From positions 558,001 to 622,000 of the forward strand of contig KN834752.1 of NCBI GenBank assembly GCA_000827265.1: a stretch of DNA of 64,000 nucleotides. Direction: 5' to 3'. Below, piece by piece: positions 45,601 to 58,445 of this stretch (positions are counted from its first letter, which is position 1; every line of letters starts with the position of its first letter). The translations under genes and the position numbers were made by a program. The notes beneath the pieces are model-generated. The model saw only the letters and a list, made by a program, of their open reading frames with translations, did no database searches and was not told where the DNA came from. The DNA is from Collybiopsis luxurians FD-317 M1. Its lineage: Eukaryota > Basidiomycota > Agaricomycetes > Agaricales > Omphalotaceae.

Positions 45601-48600
45601 TGAAAATTATGAAAAGTGCCAAATACCTGAACGGGAAAGATGTTATCGGAGGACGTTCCACCATATTTCAGTATGGATTTGGTCGGAACGACACTAACAA
45701 TCCTCTGATGCTGGTCCGCAATAGTACCCAAGTCGAACACCTCTCCACGGATGGATGTGTACACCTGCTCTGCTTTACTATTATGCTCCGCCAGTTCACC
45801 GGTGTTGAACACATGCTGAGTAGGACAGATGATTTTACCAAGCAAGGCGATGATGAAAATTGAAACACCACAACAGAACCAGATGATCAAGTTTAGGGCA
45901 AGCTTTTCTCTCCACGCCTGCCGAACATCGATACGTTTCATTCGGCCAATCCATGTCAAGAATGGACTGGGGATCCACCAAGTTAATAGCCAACAAAGAG
46001 CAACCCATCTTCTACGTGCAGAGCTCTCCTTGAAGACTTCGGTGGTCTCGCCTTCTTGAATTTCTCCGGCCAAAGCCTCCTTATTCACTAAGGCAGCTTT
46101 GTCCGTATTCTGGAACATATTCCTTGACGGTGCGTAGGATTCCGACCCGAAATTCGAGACAGAGTCATCTCGTTGACTAGTGAAGCGGCTCCGACCGTCA
46201 AAATCTTCGCTGTGGAGGGATCGATCATCCCCAAATTCCTCATCGTAAAGATCTGCACGCTGGAAGGGAGAGGCATTGGCGACAAGCGGAAGCTGCTGAT
46301 TAGAAATGCTGTAATTTTCGTTGTGCCCAGCGGACCAAGCAGCTTCCCCGTCGGCGTTCGGATACGAGTAGGGAGCATAGGGATCGCCAATGCCACGGGC
46401 ATCGAGACCGGCTTCTGCTTCAGCGTCACGGAGACGGTTGCGCTTCGTTTCCTCGACATCTTGTGAGCGCAGCTGATCCTCGAACAGGTGGAACGCAGCT
46501 TGAGAGAGGAAGACCTGAAAAAAAATTAACGTCAAAGTAGATGCAGAGAGACAGAGAGACTCTACCTTGTGTTGACCAACAACAATATCGCTCTCACCTA
46601 GCCCAAAGGCAGACCTTGCTTGTTCGACCCTGTCTCTCTCGTCCCCGCTAACCACACCCGCTTCCTTAAGCCCATCTTTGTATCTATCACAAAACTCCTC
46701 TGGCATCATATTCACTTCGAACACATTCGCACACCTCTTTGCAATCTCCGTCAAACCAAGACTCCTCACTTGTCCTTTAACACTCCTTCCTTCGAGCTGA
46801 TTGGGCAGTTGCGAGTCATTGGGATTGATGCAAAAGACATGCCAAGACTGCGTATCGTCCAGAGTTTCGAAGAGTGTATCCAAAGCCATGCGGAATTCAC
46901 CGGCAACGCATGCGTTAGCATTGGAAGAACCCGCGAAACCAGACGCGGTTCCAGCACCATCGTCGTCCTCCCCTTCGGCACCCTCTTTGACGGTCGCCAT
47001 TCGCTTGATGGTTCCCTTTCGCCGAGTTGATGGGGCCCGCATTGGTTTAACATTCTGCTGGGCAGCAACAACAGTCTCTTCATTTTGGGGATGAAGGGTC
47101 GTGGCAATTTGTTTCCCACTGAAAAGACCCTTGACGAATGGGTTGATGGATCCAGTACCGTCCATGCCTTCAACACCGCGCAAGAGATTGACGAAATCTG
47201 AGTTGAGTTCATCCTGATTCCGTTCGATGAAATTTTCGGACGAATACGTTACTGGACCGTTAAAGTGGCTGACAGTAAATGTAGGGAACCCTGAGCGATC
47301 GATGTTTCCAGTTTTGAAAGATGTATGGTTACCCCATCGTTTTTGGAACGCTTCTATCATAGTGTGATTCGTCTTCTTGGGTTGACGACGCGCCTGATCG
47401 TCCATGATGTGGATCAGACCACCAGGCTTGTTTTGGAGGAGCCTGACACATTCGGCATTGTCAAAGTATGAAACCGAAGGAACGAACTGAGAGATTCCTT
47501 CGGCAGCGTATTCGTTAACATGAGACTCGAATAGTCGTTTCTGAGTCCAGTGCTGCAACCTCTCATTGGCAAAGTTGATACAGAACTGATCGAGGGAGTT
47601 GGGACGGGACGTCATGTTCTGGGGGCCAGGAAGGTCAAAGAGACCAATGAAGGTTGAGAAGTCCTCCTTGCACAAGCGCTGGTTGATGTGCTCATTGAGC
47701 CACGAGAAAAGGAGGGAATAAAGAGCCTTGGCGAGCTCGTCTCTGTTGTCTGAAGCACCATCTGGGTCAAGGAAAATAGTACACATCTCCTTCTTCACCA
47801 TTTTAGACCGATACGAAAGTGACTGCTCGAGTTCGCTAGGTTGGACACCGAGAAAATCGGCAACGATCGCACAAACGTCGGTGTTACGCACAACAGCGGC
47901 ATCTTCGTTACGGCTTCGATCGGTAACAAACTCGAGATTTCCGAGATGGAGGATCGCAGCGAGAAGCTGGCAAGTTTGAGCGACATGCCTCTTGGAAAGG
48001 CCAATGGTTTTTAAGGCGACTTTGAGTTGCTCAAATCTTACAGCATCGTCGTCCTTGGGTCCATTAGGTCGAGCCGTCATATTCCTCTGACCGAGGTAGC
48101 GATAGGCCATTTTATCAACGAGATGAAGATGCTGTCTTTCTTCAGGTGTCGCACCGGCAACGAGGTAATAAAAGATATGGAAATTTCGCTCGCCGCTGGG
48201 GGCTCCTGCGACGCGGTTCCGTTCGAGATAGTATTCAAGAGTTTTGGCACCCGTAAGACGCCCACGCTCGCTAAATTGCAGCTCGGTGTACTTTCCAAAG
48301 CGCGAGGCATTTGGGTTGAACAACGTTCGAGCGTTACCGAACGACTCCAAGACAAACTCGGCAGCAGGAACCTGGTTGGCAAGCTTTGAGCCCTTCTTGC
48401 CAGGATTGGAAACCGACAGCTCCAGGAGAGATTTAATGGCTAATCGACGAGACTCTGATTTTCCAGAGGCCGATTCACCACTAAAAACTAGTAAGACTGA
48501 CTGTTTGAAAGAGCAGCCCAAGTGAAACTGACCTGAAAATTATGCTCTGATCTTGAGTCGTCCTCTTCATGTGATAATACACATTGTTAGCGAGCTGGAA

Positions 48601-48867
48601 TACATGTGGTGGCAAAGGCTCCTTGGGAAGACTGGTGTTCCGATACTCTGCGGCGTACTTTTGGAGGATGTTGTCGGCATTGGAAGCGACGTATTTGTGG
48701 GGGTTCAAGGCGACTAAAGCTGAGCTACCAAGATTGGTGTAGATATTGTCAGCCATAAACCTTTCACGAATGCAGGCCACTATGACATCGTCAGAAATTC
48801 CGGATAATTTGGAGAGGTCAGTAACGGCCTCGAGGCGCTGGTGATACGTCGACTGCCTGTTAGCCAT
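42623..48867 (-). CDS. Chitin synthase with N-terminal myosin motor (class V/VII)
   Basis: Ten exons from 48867: 48867-48533, 48480-46566, 46514-45627, 45554-44517, 44465-44311, 44257-44173, 44117-43644, 43594-43325, 43270-43217, 43165-42623; 1918 residues. The motor (about 20-760) has the P-loop [10 protein letters not shown] and [18 protein letters not shown]. Two membrane helices follow ([34 protein letters not shown]), then a cytochrome-b5-like segment. The catalytic domain contains [25 protein letters not shown] and QRRRWINS, the product-site motif. More C-terminal helices precede FSWGATR, a disordered Pro/Gln/Tyr region and a DEK-C domain at the end. It polymerises GlcNAc from UDP-GlcNAc at growth sites. 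The acceptor of intron 1 is the second AG (TTTTTAG), which restores the P-loop. Confidence 0.96.
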
Positions 48868-49882
48868 ATTCTTTAAAATCTACGAAAAGAAAAAGAACGG
48901 GAAATGCTGCAGCCTGAGAGCAGGCGCAACGTTCGAGTGTGGTGGTGGCAGAAGGGAAAAGTGAAGGTAAATGTCCGATGTCGTGATGGGAGCAGTAAGC
49001 ACTGGCAACCCGTTTGGGGGTCAGACGCCGGTCGGCCGGGTGGGCCCTGGGAATGTTTGAAATATGTTTTGCTCATTACGACTCCTCCGAATACGAGGCT
49101 CAGCCAACTTTGAATTCACAGTTTACGCATTTCCATTGCTCTCAGGTAATGGTTGGTTCGTAGCTAATGAGTATTTTAAAATCTATTCAAATCCTTTTTC
49201 TATCCTGAACGGACGAGAATTCATGATGTTCCATGGAGTTCTATTCTCATGAGGCATATAATCCGGCGGACAGCATGCATAATCACATTTACCCTAGAAC
49301 CTATTCCTCCTCCTGGACCGGAGAAGGGGGTCTCAAATGCGGCTTCAAGTCCCCGTTGCAGCGGATGTTGGAAAAAAAGTGGCCCAGAGCCTACAATTGG
49401 TTCTGGTGGAAGCAGTGTCTTACGGTTAAAGTATCATTACCTTCCCGCACCGTGACGGGCAGCGGTTTACAGTGCTTGTCAAATGAGCCAAACTACCGCT
49501 AATCTGTAGACGGATAGACATGGACTTCAACTTTGTGCTTCTATTGCCGTGATGAAACAAGACTGGATTGCAATCTACATTTCATCTTTCTTTCATTGGA
49601 GAGCTTCTCCATACATTATTTTTCACTAGCTCCTCCAGACCAGCACGTAGGTGTCGCTCCTTGTCATTGAAGTACAGCGCAGTCTTATTGGTGCAGCGGC
49701 TATCAGGAGCTCGAAATTCAGCTCCACCTCTGTATTTCCTCGCTTTGATACTTCTCAGAAACCAGATACTCCATCTACTCAATTCACTCCATCGTTACAA
49801 TTGCTATCCGGCAGTTAAATACTCATGCCCTCTAAACTTCTTCTCTCGTTCAATTCACCACTACTGCTAACGTAGTTCAACC
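48868..49882. promoter_or_regulatory. Divergent promoter region
   Basis: About 1 kb between the starts of the chitin synthase (-) and the seven-TM gene (+). Short frames are present but none is convincing. A pyrimidine-rich leader precedes 49883. Confidence 0.4.
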
Positions 49883-51483
49883 ATGCCCGACGTTTTCACA
49901 GGAACATTAGCTGGAATATGGACCCAGCAGGAGTTTGGTTTCTTCGCTATGATAGTCGTGTTGATGTGTCTCCTCAGCGTTCTCCTATACGGTACGCGCG
50001 CGCTCATCTTATAAGCCTTACTTACTTCCTTGCAGGAGCATACATTGTCCTCTTTGTGTACTCTGCGTACGTTCTATAGTAAGTATCTCGACATAATCTA
50101 TTTTCTCTTTTACTTTTACAAAAACTAGTTATCGCGGACGACTCCAAACCAGAAACTCCAGACTGGTACTATTCGCTCTGACATGCGTCATGTTCTGCAT
50201 GGTTACCGGATACAATGTTATCAACCTAGTTTTCACGCTCCTGGGATTAAGACACATATCCATCGTTCCTCCAGCCAACGGCGGGAATAACTTGGATGAC
50301 TTCAAACTCGATGCTCCGCTCCCCATCCAAGGCACGAATCTAGCCTCCGTACGAACCGCATTTGCCGGTTGGACTGTGAGCGGTGCTTCAAGTAGCCGTT
50401 GCAAAGAATTGACGATATAATCCCAACCCCGCAGTTCATTTTCGGAGACGCTGTCATTGTATGGAGAGCTTGGGCCCTCTGGATCGGGTCGCGTAAAATA
50501 ATCCTTATTCCAGGTTTTTTCCTTTTCGGGACAACTGGTATGTTCACTCGTCTCCCACCTATTTTCTGCATCTCCCTTACATCCGCGTAGTGACGACGTT
50601 GGTATCGTTTGGCCTCGACGTCAATCCTCTCAACGTATCATCAAACGCCATTAATGATATATCTATCGCAAGCTGGTGTTTCTCTCTTGCTACCAGCTTC
50701 ACCTCGACCTTGCTTATTGCGTTTAAAGGATGGTTCGCTCTTCCTTATTCCCCAAACCTGAGCGACATAATGACCGGTCTTTTTTTTTTCCAGGCAATAC
50801 GACGTTTTCAAAAAAACTGACGTCGACGTCTCCAACGGGCCTCCACCAAACCGCACCCAGGTCGCACGAATAATGGCACTCATAATTGAGTCTGGAGCGT
50901 TATACTGCCTCGTTTGGGCAAGTCATCTTTCTTCTCCATCTTCTCCCACCGAACGCGAAATACTGATCAACTTACGTCTGCAGATCACCATCATATTTAC
51001 GGAATTTATCAAAGTGCCCGTTCTGAGCAAGGTTACCCATGTCGTCATTTTGACCATTCCTATTGGAGTCCAGCTAGCTGTGAGCCATCCATTCCGACTT
51101 TTTCGTGCACCCACTACGCAGCTTGTTGAACTTTTTGTCGTCTTTTGCAGGGCATTTATCCGACGATGATCATCATCCTCGTTAGCCACCAGTTGAGCGT
51201 GGAGCGCACCATGCAAACATCTGCATCTGTCACAGGGAGAAACTCTGATATCAAGTTCGTATCCCAACCTACCTCCAACCCCGACAGCGGAAGGAGAGCA
51301 GCCAGAGTCGATTTTCTTGATGCCAACATTGAAAGCCACGATTCGTCGAACTCTCAGTTTGGTCTCTCAAGTTATCTTCAAGGAGAACCTGAAATGCCCA
51401 CGAGGAAGAGTTCAGAAATCGTATTCGCGGAATCTCCGCCCAGTCCTACTGTCCCAAAATTCAAACGTCACCTTGGGCTCTAA
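49883..51483 (+). CDS. Seven-transmembrane protein, agaricomycete type
   Basis: Exons 49883-49991, 50036-50078, 50129-50375, 50435-50537, 50591-50732, 50794-50917, 50984-51079 and 51151-51483 give 398 residues. Seven hydrophobic helices can be read, e.g. FFAMIVVLMCLLSVLLYGAY, LVLFALTCVMFCMVTGYNVI, GDAVIVWRAWALWIGSR, ISIASWCFSLATSFTSTLL, MALIIESGALYCLVWA, VVILTIPIGVQLAGIYPTM. The GDA-IVWRAW and E-SGALYC motifs are hallmarks of a large agaricomycete integral-membrane family with receptor-like topology and no known ligand. The sixth intron has a perfect GC donor (TGG|gcaagt). The C-terminal 100 residues are Ser-rich and cytosolic. Confidence 0.85.
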
Positions 51484-52185
51484 AATAAGTTATTTACTTG
51501 TACACGTATAAATAATTGCCTCCAGACCTGTCGTCAATAGTAAAAAAGAGAAGGTCAATACTTTCAGGGTCCGGACAAACGCTGCTGATGGAATATGTCT
51601 AGCATAAAACGTTCGAATATTCCAAGCTTGGATTCATGAAAAATAGCGGGTAACATTTCGGAACGTTGCAGCGTAATATATATAGAAGAAATCATTGCGT
51701 AAAGAAAAAAAACAAAAGAGGAAGAGAGATTGCGAACGTAATATAGTTCTGGAGGATTGGAGCACAGGTTGAATACTTAGGTCGAATCTGAGACGAGAGA
51801 GGAAAACAAAAGAAGAGTGAATATGGGTGATGCTGACAAGGGAGAGAGGATATAGAGTCGGTGCCGAGATATGAGTGGGGGGAAAATTCAGAAAATGAAG
51901 AGGTAGGTGCGTAGTCGAGGACTGTTGCAGAACGACGATGAACGAATGTACAAGTGGTCAACAGCGGATACCAAAACCAGATCATGCACATAAAAAACTA
52001 TGCCTAAGAGGCTTCCATTACTCCAACATAGCATAAAAACAGAATCATACATCCTTCAGCAACTCAACCCCGCTAGAACCCATGCTCAATCAGTTCGTCA
52101 TTATACCAATGCCTTGGTGACTTCCGCTACCCCGCAACCTGTCAGGCGGTCCGTGTGTTTCGGTTGGAGCACCGACGAAGGGTGC
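51484..52185. other. Convergent intergenic region
   Basis: 3' flanks of the seven-TM gene (+) and Rho1 (-), purine-rich on the plus strand between 51700 and 51900. No gene is seen. Confidence 0.4.
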
Positions 52186-53259
52186 TTAGATGACAATGCA
52201 CTTGCTGCCCTTCTTCTTGCCGGGGCGAGTGAGAAGCGCAGCACGGGTAGCGTACTGGAAGACTTCACGAACACCTTCGCCAGACTTGGCTGAACATTCG
52301 AGGTAATGTTTGGCACCGATCTTCTGAGAAACAGCCATTCCCTATGAGGTAAGAAAAGATTTTTTAGTAATGAACACATGCATTAGCAGAACCAATGGAA
52401 ACCGAGGAAATGGCTTGGAAGAACTCACCTCCTCAGGTGTTACCGGCCTTTGGCTCGTCTTTCTGAGCTCTTCAATGACTCTCGGGTCCCGACGAAGATC
52501 CTTTTTGCAACCGACAAGGATGATGGGCAAACCAGCGCAGAAATGCATTACTTCTGAAATCCACTGTAGACGAAGAAGAAAATGAGTCGTTGATAGACAA
52601 TAGAATTTCATAAATGAAAAAGAAACCGACTTTTTCTTGAACGTTGTCAAGGGAGTCGGGACTGTCCACGGCAAAGCAAATTAGAATAACATGCGAGTCG
52701 GGATATGAAAGGGGCCTGAGACGGTCATAATCTTCCTGACCAGCCGTATCCCATAAGGCCAGTTCAACGTGCTTTCCGTCGACTTCAACGTCGGCGACAT
52801 AGTTCTCAAAGACGGTGGGGACGTAGACCTAATGCGGGTTGCGTTAGCAATGACAAGCGCTCAAGTGGCGTGGAAGGGGTAAGACTCACTTCGGGGAAAG
52901 TCCCTTTCGAGAACACAATCAATAGACATGTCTAAGAGCCGAAAGATGTCGGTCGAAAAATGGCCCCATAAGAGTTGACGAGATAGTTGAATAAACAGCA
53001 GCAGGGGCGGTAAGGTGAAAAACCCGAGAAAATCAGGCATTGAGGCGAGGTTGATAAAAATTGAATGCGGGCGCCGAGTGTGAAGCGGTCGGTCGAGTCA
53101 GTAGAGCAGAAGTTGAAGAGTTGAAGAATGACAAGGAGAGAAATGAAAGAGCGGTCAGCTTTCGTGCGAGAGGATTGAATGGCCACGAATGGTTAGAAAA
53201 CGAACCTTTCCACAAGCACCATCCCCGACGATAACGAGTTTCCTCCTAATTTCGGACAT
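52186..53259 (-). CDS. RHO1: Rho1 small GTPase
   Basis: Exons 53259-53206, 52931-52890, 52828-52631, 52563-52429 and 52341-52186 give 194 residues. Rho1 controls glucan synthase, the protein kinase C/Slt2 pathway and actin at the plasma membrane. All GTPase boxes are present: GDGACGKT (P-loop, split by intron 1), VPTVFENY (effector loop), [13 protein letters not shown], the insert helix ([15 protein letters not shown]) and [10 protein letters not shown]. The C-terminus is polybasic (KKKGSK) followed by the CAAX box CIVI. The first intron, about 270 nt, is the longest in this gene. Near-identity to fungal Rho1 makes the call firm. Confidence 0.97.
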
Positions 53260-53993
53260 CTTCTCAGAGCAAAGGCAAAGAGATTAAACAGTGAAAGCTG
53301 GACTATGCAGCTAAGCAAGGGGAAAGAAAATAAAGTCTGAAGGAAATATACTGTGGAGAATGTAGTAGAGAACCAAGGACTGCGACGGCCGCGAGGGTTA
53401 TTTGTCGACGACAACGCTGACACCACTTTATTTGTCCAATGCCGAGCACAGCTTTGCTGATGTAATAATGGCACGTGACTTGTTGAAAGACCGACTTGCA
53501 AGTCGGGCATCCCACAACGCCGCGTCTAACATACACTGTTACTGTATCTACATACAACGTTACTATATCCAAGGTCATCTTGATATCAAGAATCTGGAAT
53601 CTGTTCTTCAACCAGTTGTCGAGGTCAGTGGAACTGAATTGCCTCAAATTAGACCGCCTGCGCATACAGCTTTTGAGTCACAAATTGCATGTTATCTAAA
53701 TGCTGTCCAATATGGTAATTCTCATATTTTCTTAGTTGTGGTCCCAGGACTTGAGCTTGAGGCCTTGTTGCTCCGTTCAGACTCTGCACTCTGCACCGAC
53801 ATTTTAAGCGGAGGGGAAGATGGTAATGCCGCCGCCGCCTCTTTTCGTCATTGATCGATTTCGCACATGGCTTTTGGAGAGTAAATTTTTTTTATCTACG
53901 CCTCTCTCTTCTTTTTTATATACGTTGATTGCAGGTATACAACTCTTTTGATTCTCCCCGTATCTCAAACTAAACTAACTTATCTAGTTCTCC
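53260..53993. promoter_or_regulatory. Divergent promoter region of Rho1 and F-box gene
   Basis: 0.73 kb. A 150-codon plus-strand frame (53402-53854) begins at a non-ATG codon and shows no domain, so I do not call it. T-rich tracts lie just upstream of 53994. Confidence 0.35.
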
Positions 53994-56353
53994 ATGTCCC
54001 AACCATTCTCCCTCCCTTACTCTTCCTTCACCTTGCCAAGTGCCATGCCTCCTGCAGAACATCTCGAATCCGCCATTCAAATAGCCTCACAAAAGGCCCC
54101 TGTATTCAGGTTGCCCTCTGATATTTTGTATCATATTCTTTGGGACCTTTCCTGCGGCTGGATAACGCTTAATCCAACCACCGATATCTGGGTATTCACG
54201 CGTGTTTCACGCTCTTTCCGTCTTGTAACTCTCAGTTTCGTCAATCTATGGGCTCGAATCAGTTTGGAGCCAGATGATATCAGAAACTACAAACGGCACG
54301 CTGTCGATATCCTCCGTACCGTTCTCGATAGAAGCATGGTCGGTGACGGTGACGCAGGTGCCCGTTTGCGTCTCCGCGTGCACGTCGATATGCTACTAGT
54401 CCACGCCAATCTCCTCGATATCCTCACAGCACATTACAGGCGCTGGTACTCTCTGGATTTGCATATCTCCTTATTTCTCCTCAATACCCTCTCAGCTCAG
54501 ATGGCTCCCCTGGGTTTTCCACTTCTCTCCCATCTCAGGTTGAGTTTAGGTTCAGATCAGACCAACATTTCTGATCTCGACGTGTTTTCGCTCTGTCCGG
54601 CTCTTGAGAGCGTTGAATTCGATTCGATTCCGAGATGCAAAGCTTTGCGTCTCCCTTGGGCACGTCTCACCCGACTCGTCCTAAAGGAGCGCGTTCGCTC
54701 AGACTTTCTTCGGATCCTACTCAGTGCACCCGCCCTTGAACATGCCGAGCTTATTTCCGTTCTTCCTTCCCTTCATCCGGAAGACCCCAACGACGATCCT
54801 TTACCGAAATCCCACATAATTGAACACAATTCACTCAAGTCGTTGGTATTAAAATGCATCCCTTTCGCTGTCGTTCTTGACTCACTCTACCTCCCCAATT
54901 TAATTGAGCTGACCCTCGAGCACACTGCTCAAGCATCCTATGGTAGTCTAATTGGGTTCCTTCGTCGGTCGAACGGCAACGGAAAGTTACAGAAATTAAA
55001 TCTGAGCGGGAGTTTATTCCTACAGGAGCCAGAGGGTGCTTTGACGCGATCAATGTCGAGTTCATCTTTGCCTTCATCTCTTCCTCCTTCTCCATCTCTC
55101 GAATCCGGCCCTTCTGGGTCACCTTTCGTGCTTGGTTCTTCCAACGTTCCGGACTCATCGCCTTCACTCCCAGTATCTCCGAACTCGAATGAGCCCACCC
55201 CCACCAACGCCACCCTCCTGGATGTTTTGAATGCAGCTCCCAGTCTCACCGCGCTCACTATTGAAGACTGGACACCCACACGAAACCCTTCGCCCTTTGA
55301 CGCGTTTTTCATTGCCCTCAGCAGGACTGGAGATGGAGACTGGGGTATGGACTTGCTGAAAAGCGGTGTAAGCCTACCCGGCACCCCCGTTATCACTTCT
55401 GCTATGGCAGCTATGACTCCTGGATACGGAATGACTCCGACTCTAGGTCTCAGTCGATCCAATTCTCTTTCCGCCGCAGGTGCTGCTGGAATTGGGACAC
55501 CCGGTCCATTCAGTCCTGGATTTGATTCCGTCCCTCCCGCCCCAGCAATTCCACCCTATCTTCAGCGCGCGCCGAGCTTGCATTCCAACTTACCTCCGCA
55601 TCTGGCGAACAATCCTCACATCGCTGCGGCCTCTGCGCATCTTGCAGCGTTGGGAATCCAACTACCGCCGGACGCGTTGACACCTCATATGCCTTCTCCG
55701 GCTGCTCCCTTGCCTTTAAATTCGAGGTCGGAGAGTTCTAATGATCTAATTCCCACTGCTCGAGCGCATAACCCCGGAATCTTGAGCCCTGGATTCGGAA
55801 CTTCTCCAGCGGCGAAAAGCATGAACAACGGGGAAATTGGTAGCGAAGAGAGCGGTGCGAGCGGGAGTGAAGATGGACGGACGGCAGCCGCAATTGACGC
55901 TGCTCATAGTGTTTTGGGTATGTTTACGTTCTTTTCCTACACACTACTGATTGTAATGATGACCTTGTCCATTTCTTTCCTACAGACGTTCCCCTAGATC
56001 ATTCAGATGTCCTCCTGCCAAACCTCAAAACACTCATAATCTCTAACCTCTCTCAAAACGTCATTGATTTACATCTTCTCGCGGGAGTGGTGGAAACTAG
56101 ATGGAGGGGCAAAATTAATGATTTAGACCAAGCACATCCGAAGTTGACTGCATCGGTTGTCTCTCCGTCCATCGTCACTTCCCTCTCGCTCCATACCGAC
56201 CTCCGTCTTATCAAAAACAAGGGTTCCGTTGGCAGAATCAAAGCCCTGCAAAAAGAAACGGAGGAAAATGCGAGAGAGATCGCGAAAGGAGGAAAGGGAA
56301 AGGGGGAGAAGGTGAAGGTGTATGTTAGTGCAAAGCGGTGGGGTGGGCTATAA
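53994..56353 (+). CDS. F-box protein with LRR-like region
   Basis: Exons 53994-55917 and 55986-56353 give 763 residues. An F-box-like segment starts near residue 38 (FRLPSDILYHILWDLSCGW), then VFTRVSRSFRLVTLSFVNLWARI. Irregular Leu-rich repeats follow (FPLLSHLRLSLGS, LCPALESVEFDSI, LPNLIELTLEH). A long Ser/Pro/Gly-rich low-complexity region occupies about 350-640. The second exon adds a further repeat-like strand (LPNLKTLIISNLS) and a Lys-rich end. It probably recruits substrates to an SCF ligase; targets are unknown. Confidence 0.82.
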
Positions 56354-58445
56354 GAGCTTGCCGCGCACCCAAAAGGGGTTTTCATTGTCCAGATCCCGTA
56401 GAATTTGAGATCCAAAGTAGAAGTAAAGATGGTATGTGCCGTTATATACTATTTTCCTCTTCGTTCAATATTGCCTGGTGCTTGGCAACATTGTAATGCT
56501 CTTCGTGCTCTCCTTTTGTACATTCTGCTTACATCTCAGTGGTATGGCTGGTGGGCATATAAAGTGTGACTACCTCCTGAAGGATGTACGGCCCAAACTC
56601 TCCGATACAGCGCCACTGTTGAAGCTCGGCAGAGCAAGCCGGGGATCGGCACAGGGAGCGGCCGTTCGACTTCAATTCGTCCCAAACTTTACAGCTCACA
56701 CTATCAATATAGCATAAACCGTCCATGTTAAAGCTTGAGGTATATACTTAGAACCTGTCACATCCACCAGACACTGGCACTCCTGATCCATGAGCTTCGA
56801 CTGCCTGATAGGAACTGTGTATGTAGGAGTCATGAGATAAGTAACAGTTCAGTCAACTGAGTCGAATTTGACTGAGTTTGACTAACGTCAAGTCCGAGAG
56901 CCTTTGCCTCTGACAAAGGGGCTTAATTTATCATTCCCTTCAATTCCTGTTCGAATAACAGAGCATATAGCCGGGTTTCTTGACGTCTGATGAATACCTT
57001 CACGTTAATTTCTGATTAACCTTATCGACGTCTTGTGGTACTCGAAGCATCTGCTCGTTCATAGTGGTAATCTGACGTGCTTGAGTGTGAACGTAACCGT
57101 GCTGCGAAAAACTTTTCACGGATTCACAATATTCTTCGTTTCGATTAATCCGCGGTCCACTTTTCTCATGTCAGCAACGCTGCATATGCCCAAAATCACA
57201 GTGATGACGGAGACATAGAAAAAAAAGTGTATTTTTGTATCCAATACCCAGCGGCTAGAGCATAGATTTTGGAAGTGTTGAATCTTGTTGTAAGTTATTC
57301 TGATATAGAAACTAAGATCTCTGAATACCCCAGATCGGGCTTTCGGAGCTTCCGAATCTAGTCCTATTTGTCAGAGAACGAGACCGAACGAGAGGCGCAC
57401 TGGCATATTAGAGCCCGCTATGCTAGTTAGGCTTTGAATGTCTGTATATCTTCCCGAGTTTGTGAGTGAACGTCGGTAAAAAGTCGAGGGGAACTATCTG
57501 ACAGCCAAGTCCCCGACTGATCCGACTCTCTTCTCGTCAGTGTTCAGGCAAGCACCGAGAACATTTGCAAAAGCTTGAATTCCCGAGATAAGAGCTGTTG
57601 GTGCGGCCAAGGTTAAAATGTTACCGCTAATTAGAGTACTCCAGGGGGGCCTGTGGCTTGATCTGGAACAAGTCGTAGCCCATGAAAGTCGGCGACAGAG
57701 GCGATGGTGGTTCCATTTGGCATCCTGGTTGCGGGATAATCTCCCTTGAGATCCGAATAATCTACCTTTTAGAGGTCATAGTTTAGAAGCTGAGCGCGCT
57801 TGGTAACCAAGACGCTCTCATCGAATGATGCTTGAGCCTTGCCTACGGGTCAACTGGCAGTGCAAAGTGTTTTTAATTTTCAGGGGACAGAAAGGAGGAC
57901 GGAAGGGATACTGTCACAACCTTGAAGGCAGGAAAGAGCAGCTAATGAATAGAAGAATACGTTGGTTATGCATCAGTCACTGAGTATGTAGATAATTATC
58001 GCTCAGCTAAGATGAAAACCGAGTGCATCAGTCTGGAGTCATCAAGGGGTATGATAGCAATCGCTGCGCCACTGACAGCAGGACTGCCTCCAAACCAAGT
58101 CAACGGACAGAATACAACATCAGAAACAATGGCAGACCATCTAAACTATTCTAATCTCAGACTCCGAGCTGCTGACGGTGAATGTAGACTGAGTGAAGGT
58201 ACGGTTCAGACGGCGGTGATAGTTTTTTTGATTGCACGGAAAAAAAGAGACGAAGGTATATAGTGGTAGATCTAGATGTGGTATAGGTAATCATAACATA
58301 CAGCGTCAGGGTTTCTCGGTTTCATACATGGATAGTCATAGCAAAACGACGAGCTCAAGTCTATTTGTAAGCCAACTCAGATGTGCGTTGGCCTAGGGTG
58401 CAGAAGAAGAAAAATCGTAGCGGAAAGAGGTGGACGTTAATATCA
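56354..58445. other. Gene-poor 2.1 kb stretch
   Basis: No gene could be supported. A short minus-strand coding-like piece lies at 57631-57765 (GDYPATRMPNGTTIASVADF), bounded by a stop upstream at the TAA in CTCTAAAAG; see findings. A hairpin-forming word, AGCCTTTG...CAAAGGGGCT, lies at about 56909-56933. The rest looks like unique non-coding or decayed sequence. Confidence 0.35.

Noticed and set aside
53402..53854. 150-codon plus-strand frame in the Rho1 promoter
   Set aside because: It has no ATG at its start, no domain, and lies in a divergent promoter.
54938..55462. 174-codon minus-strand frame
   Set aside because: It is antisense to the low-complexity part of the F-box gene.
56907..56935. 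Hairpin-forming word AGCCTTTG...CAAAGGGGCT
   Set aside because: It is a short stem with no terminator T-run or flanking element; a chance palindrome is sufficient.
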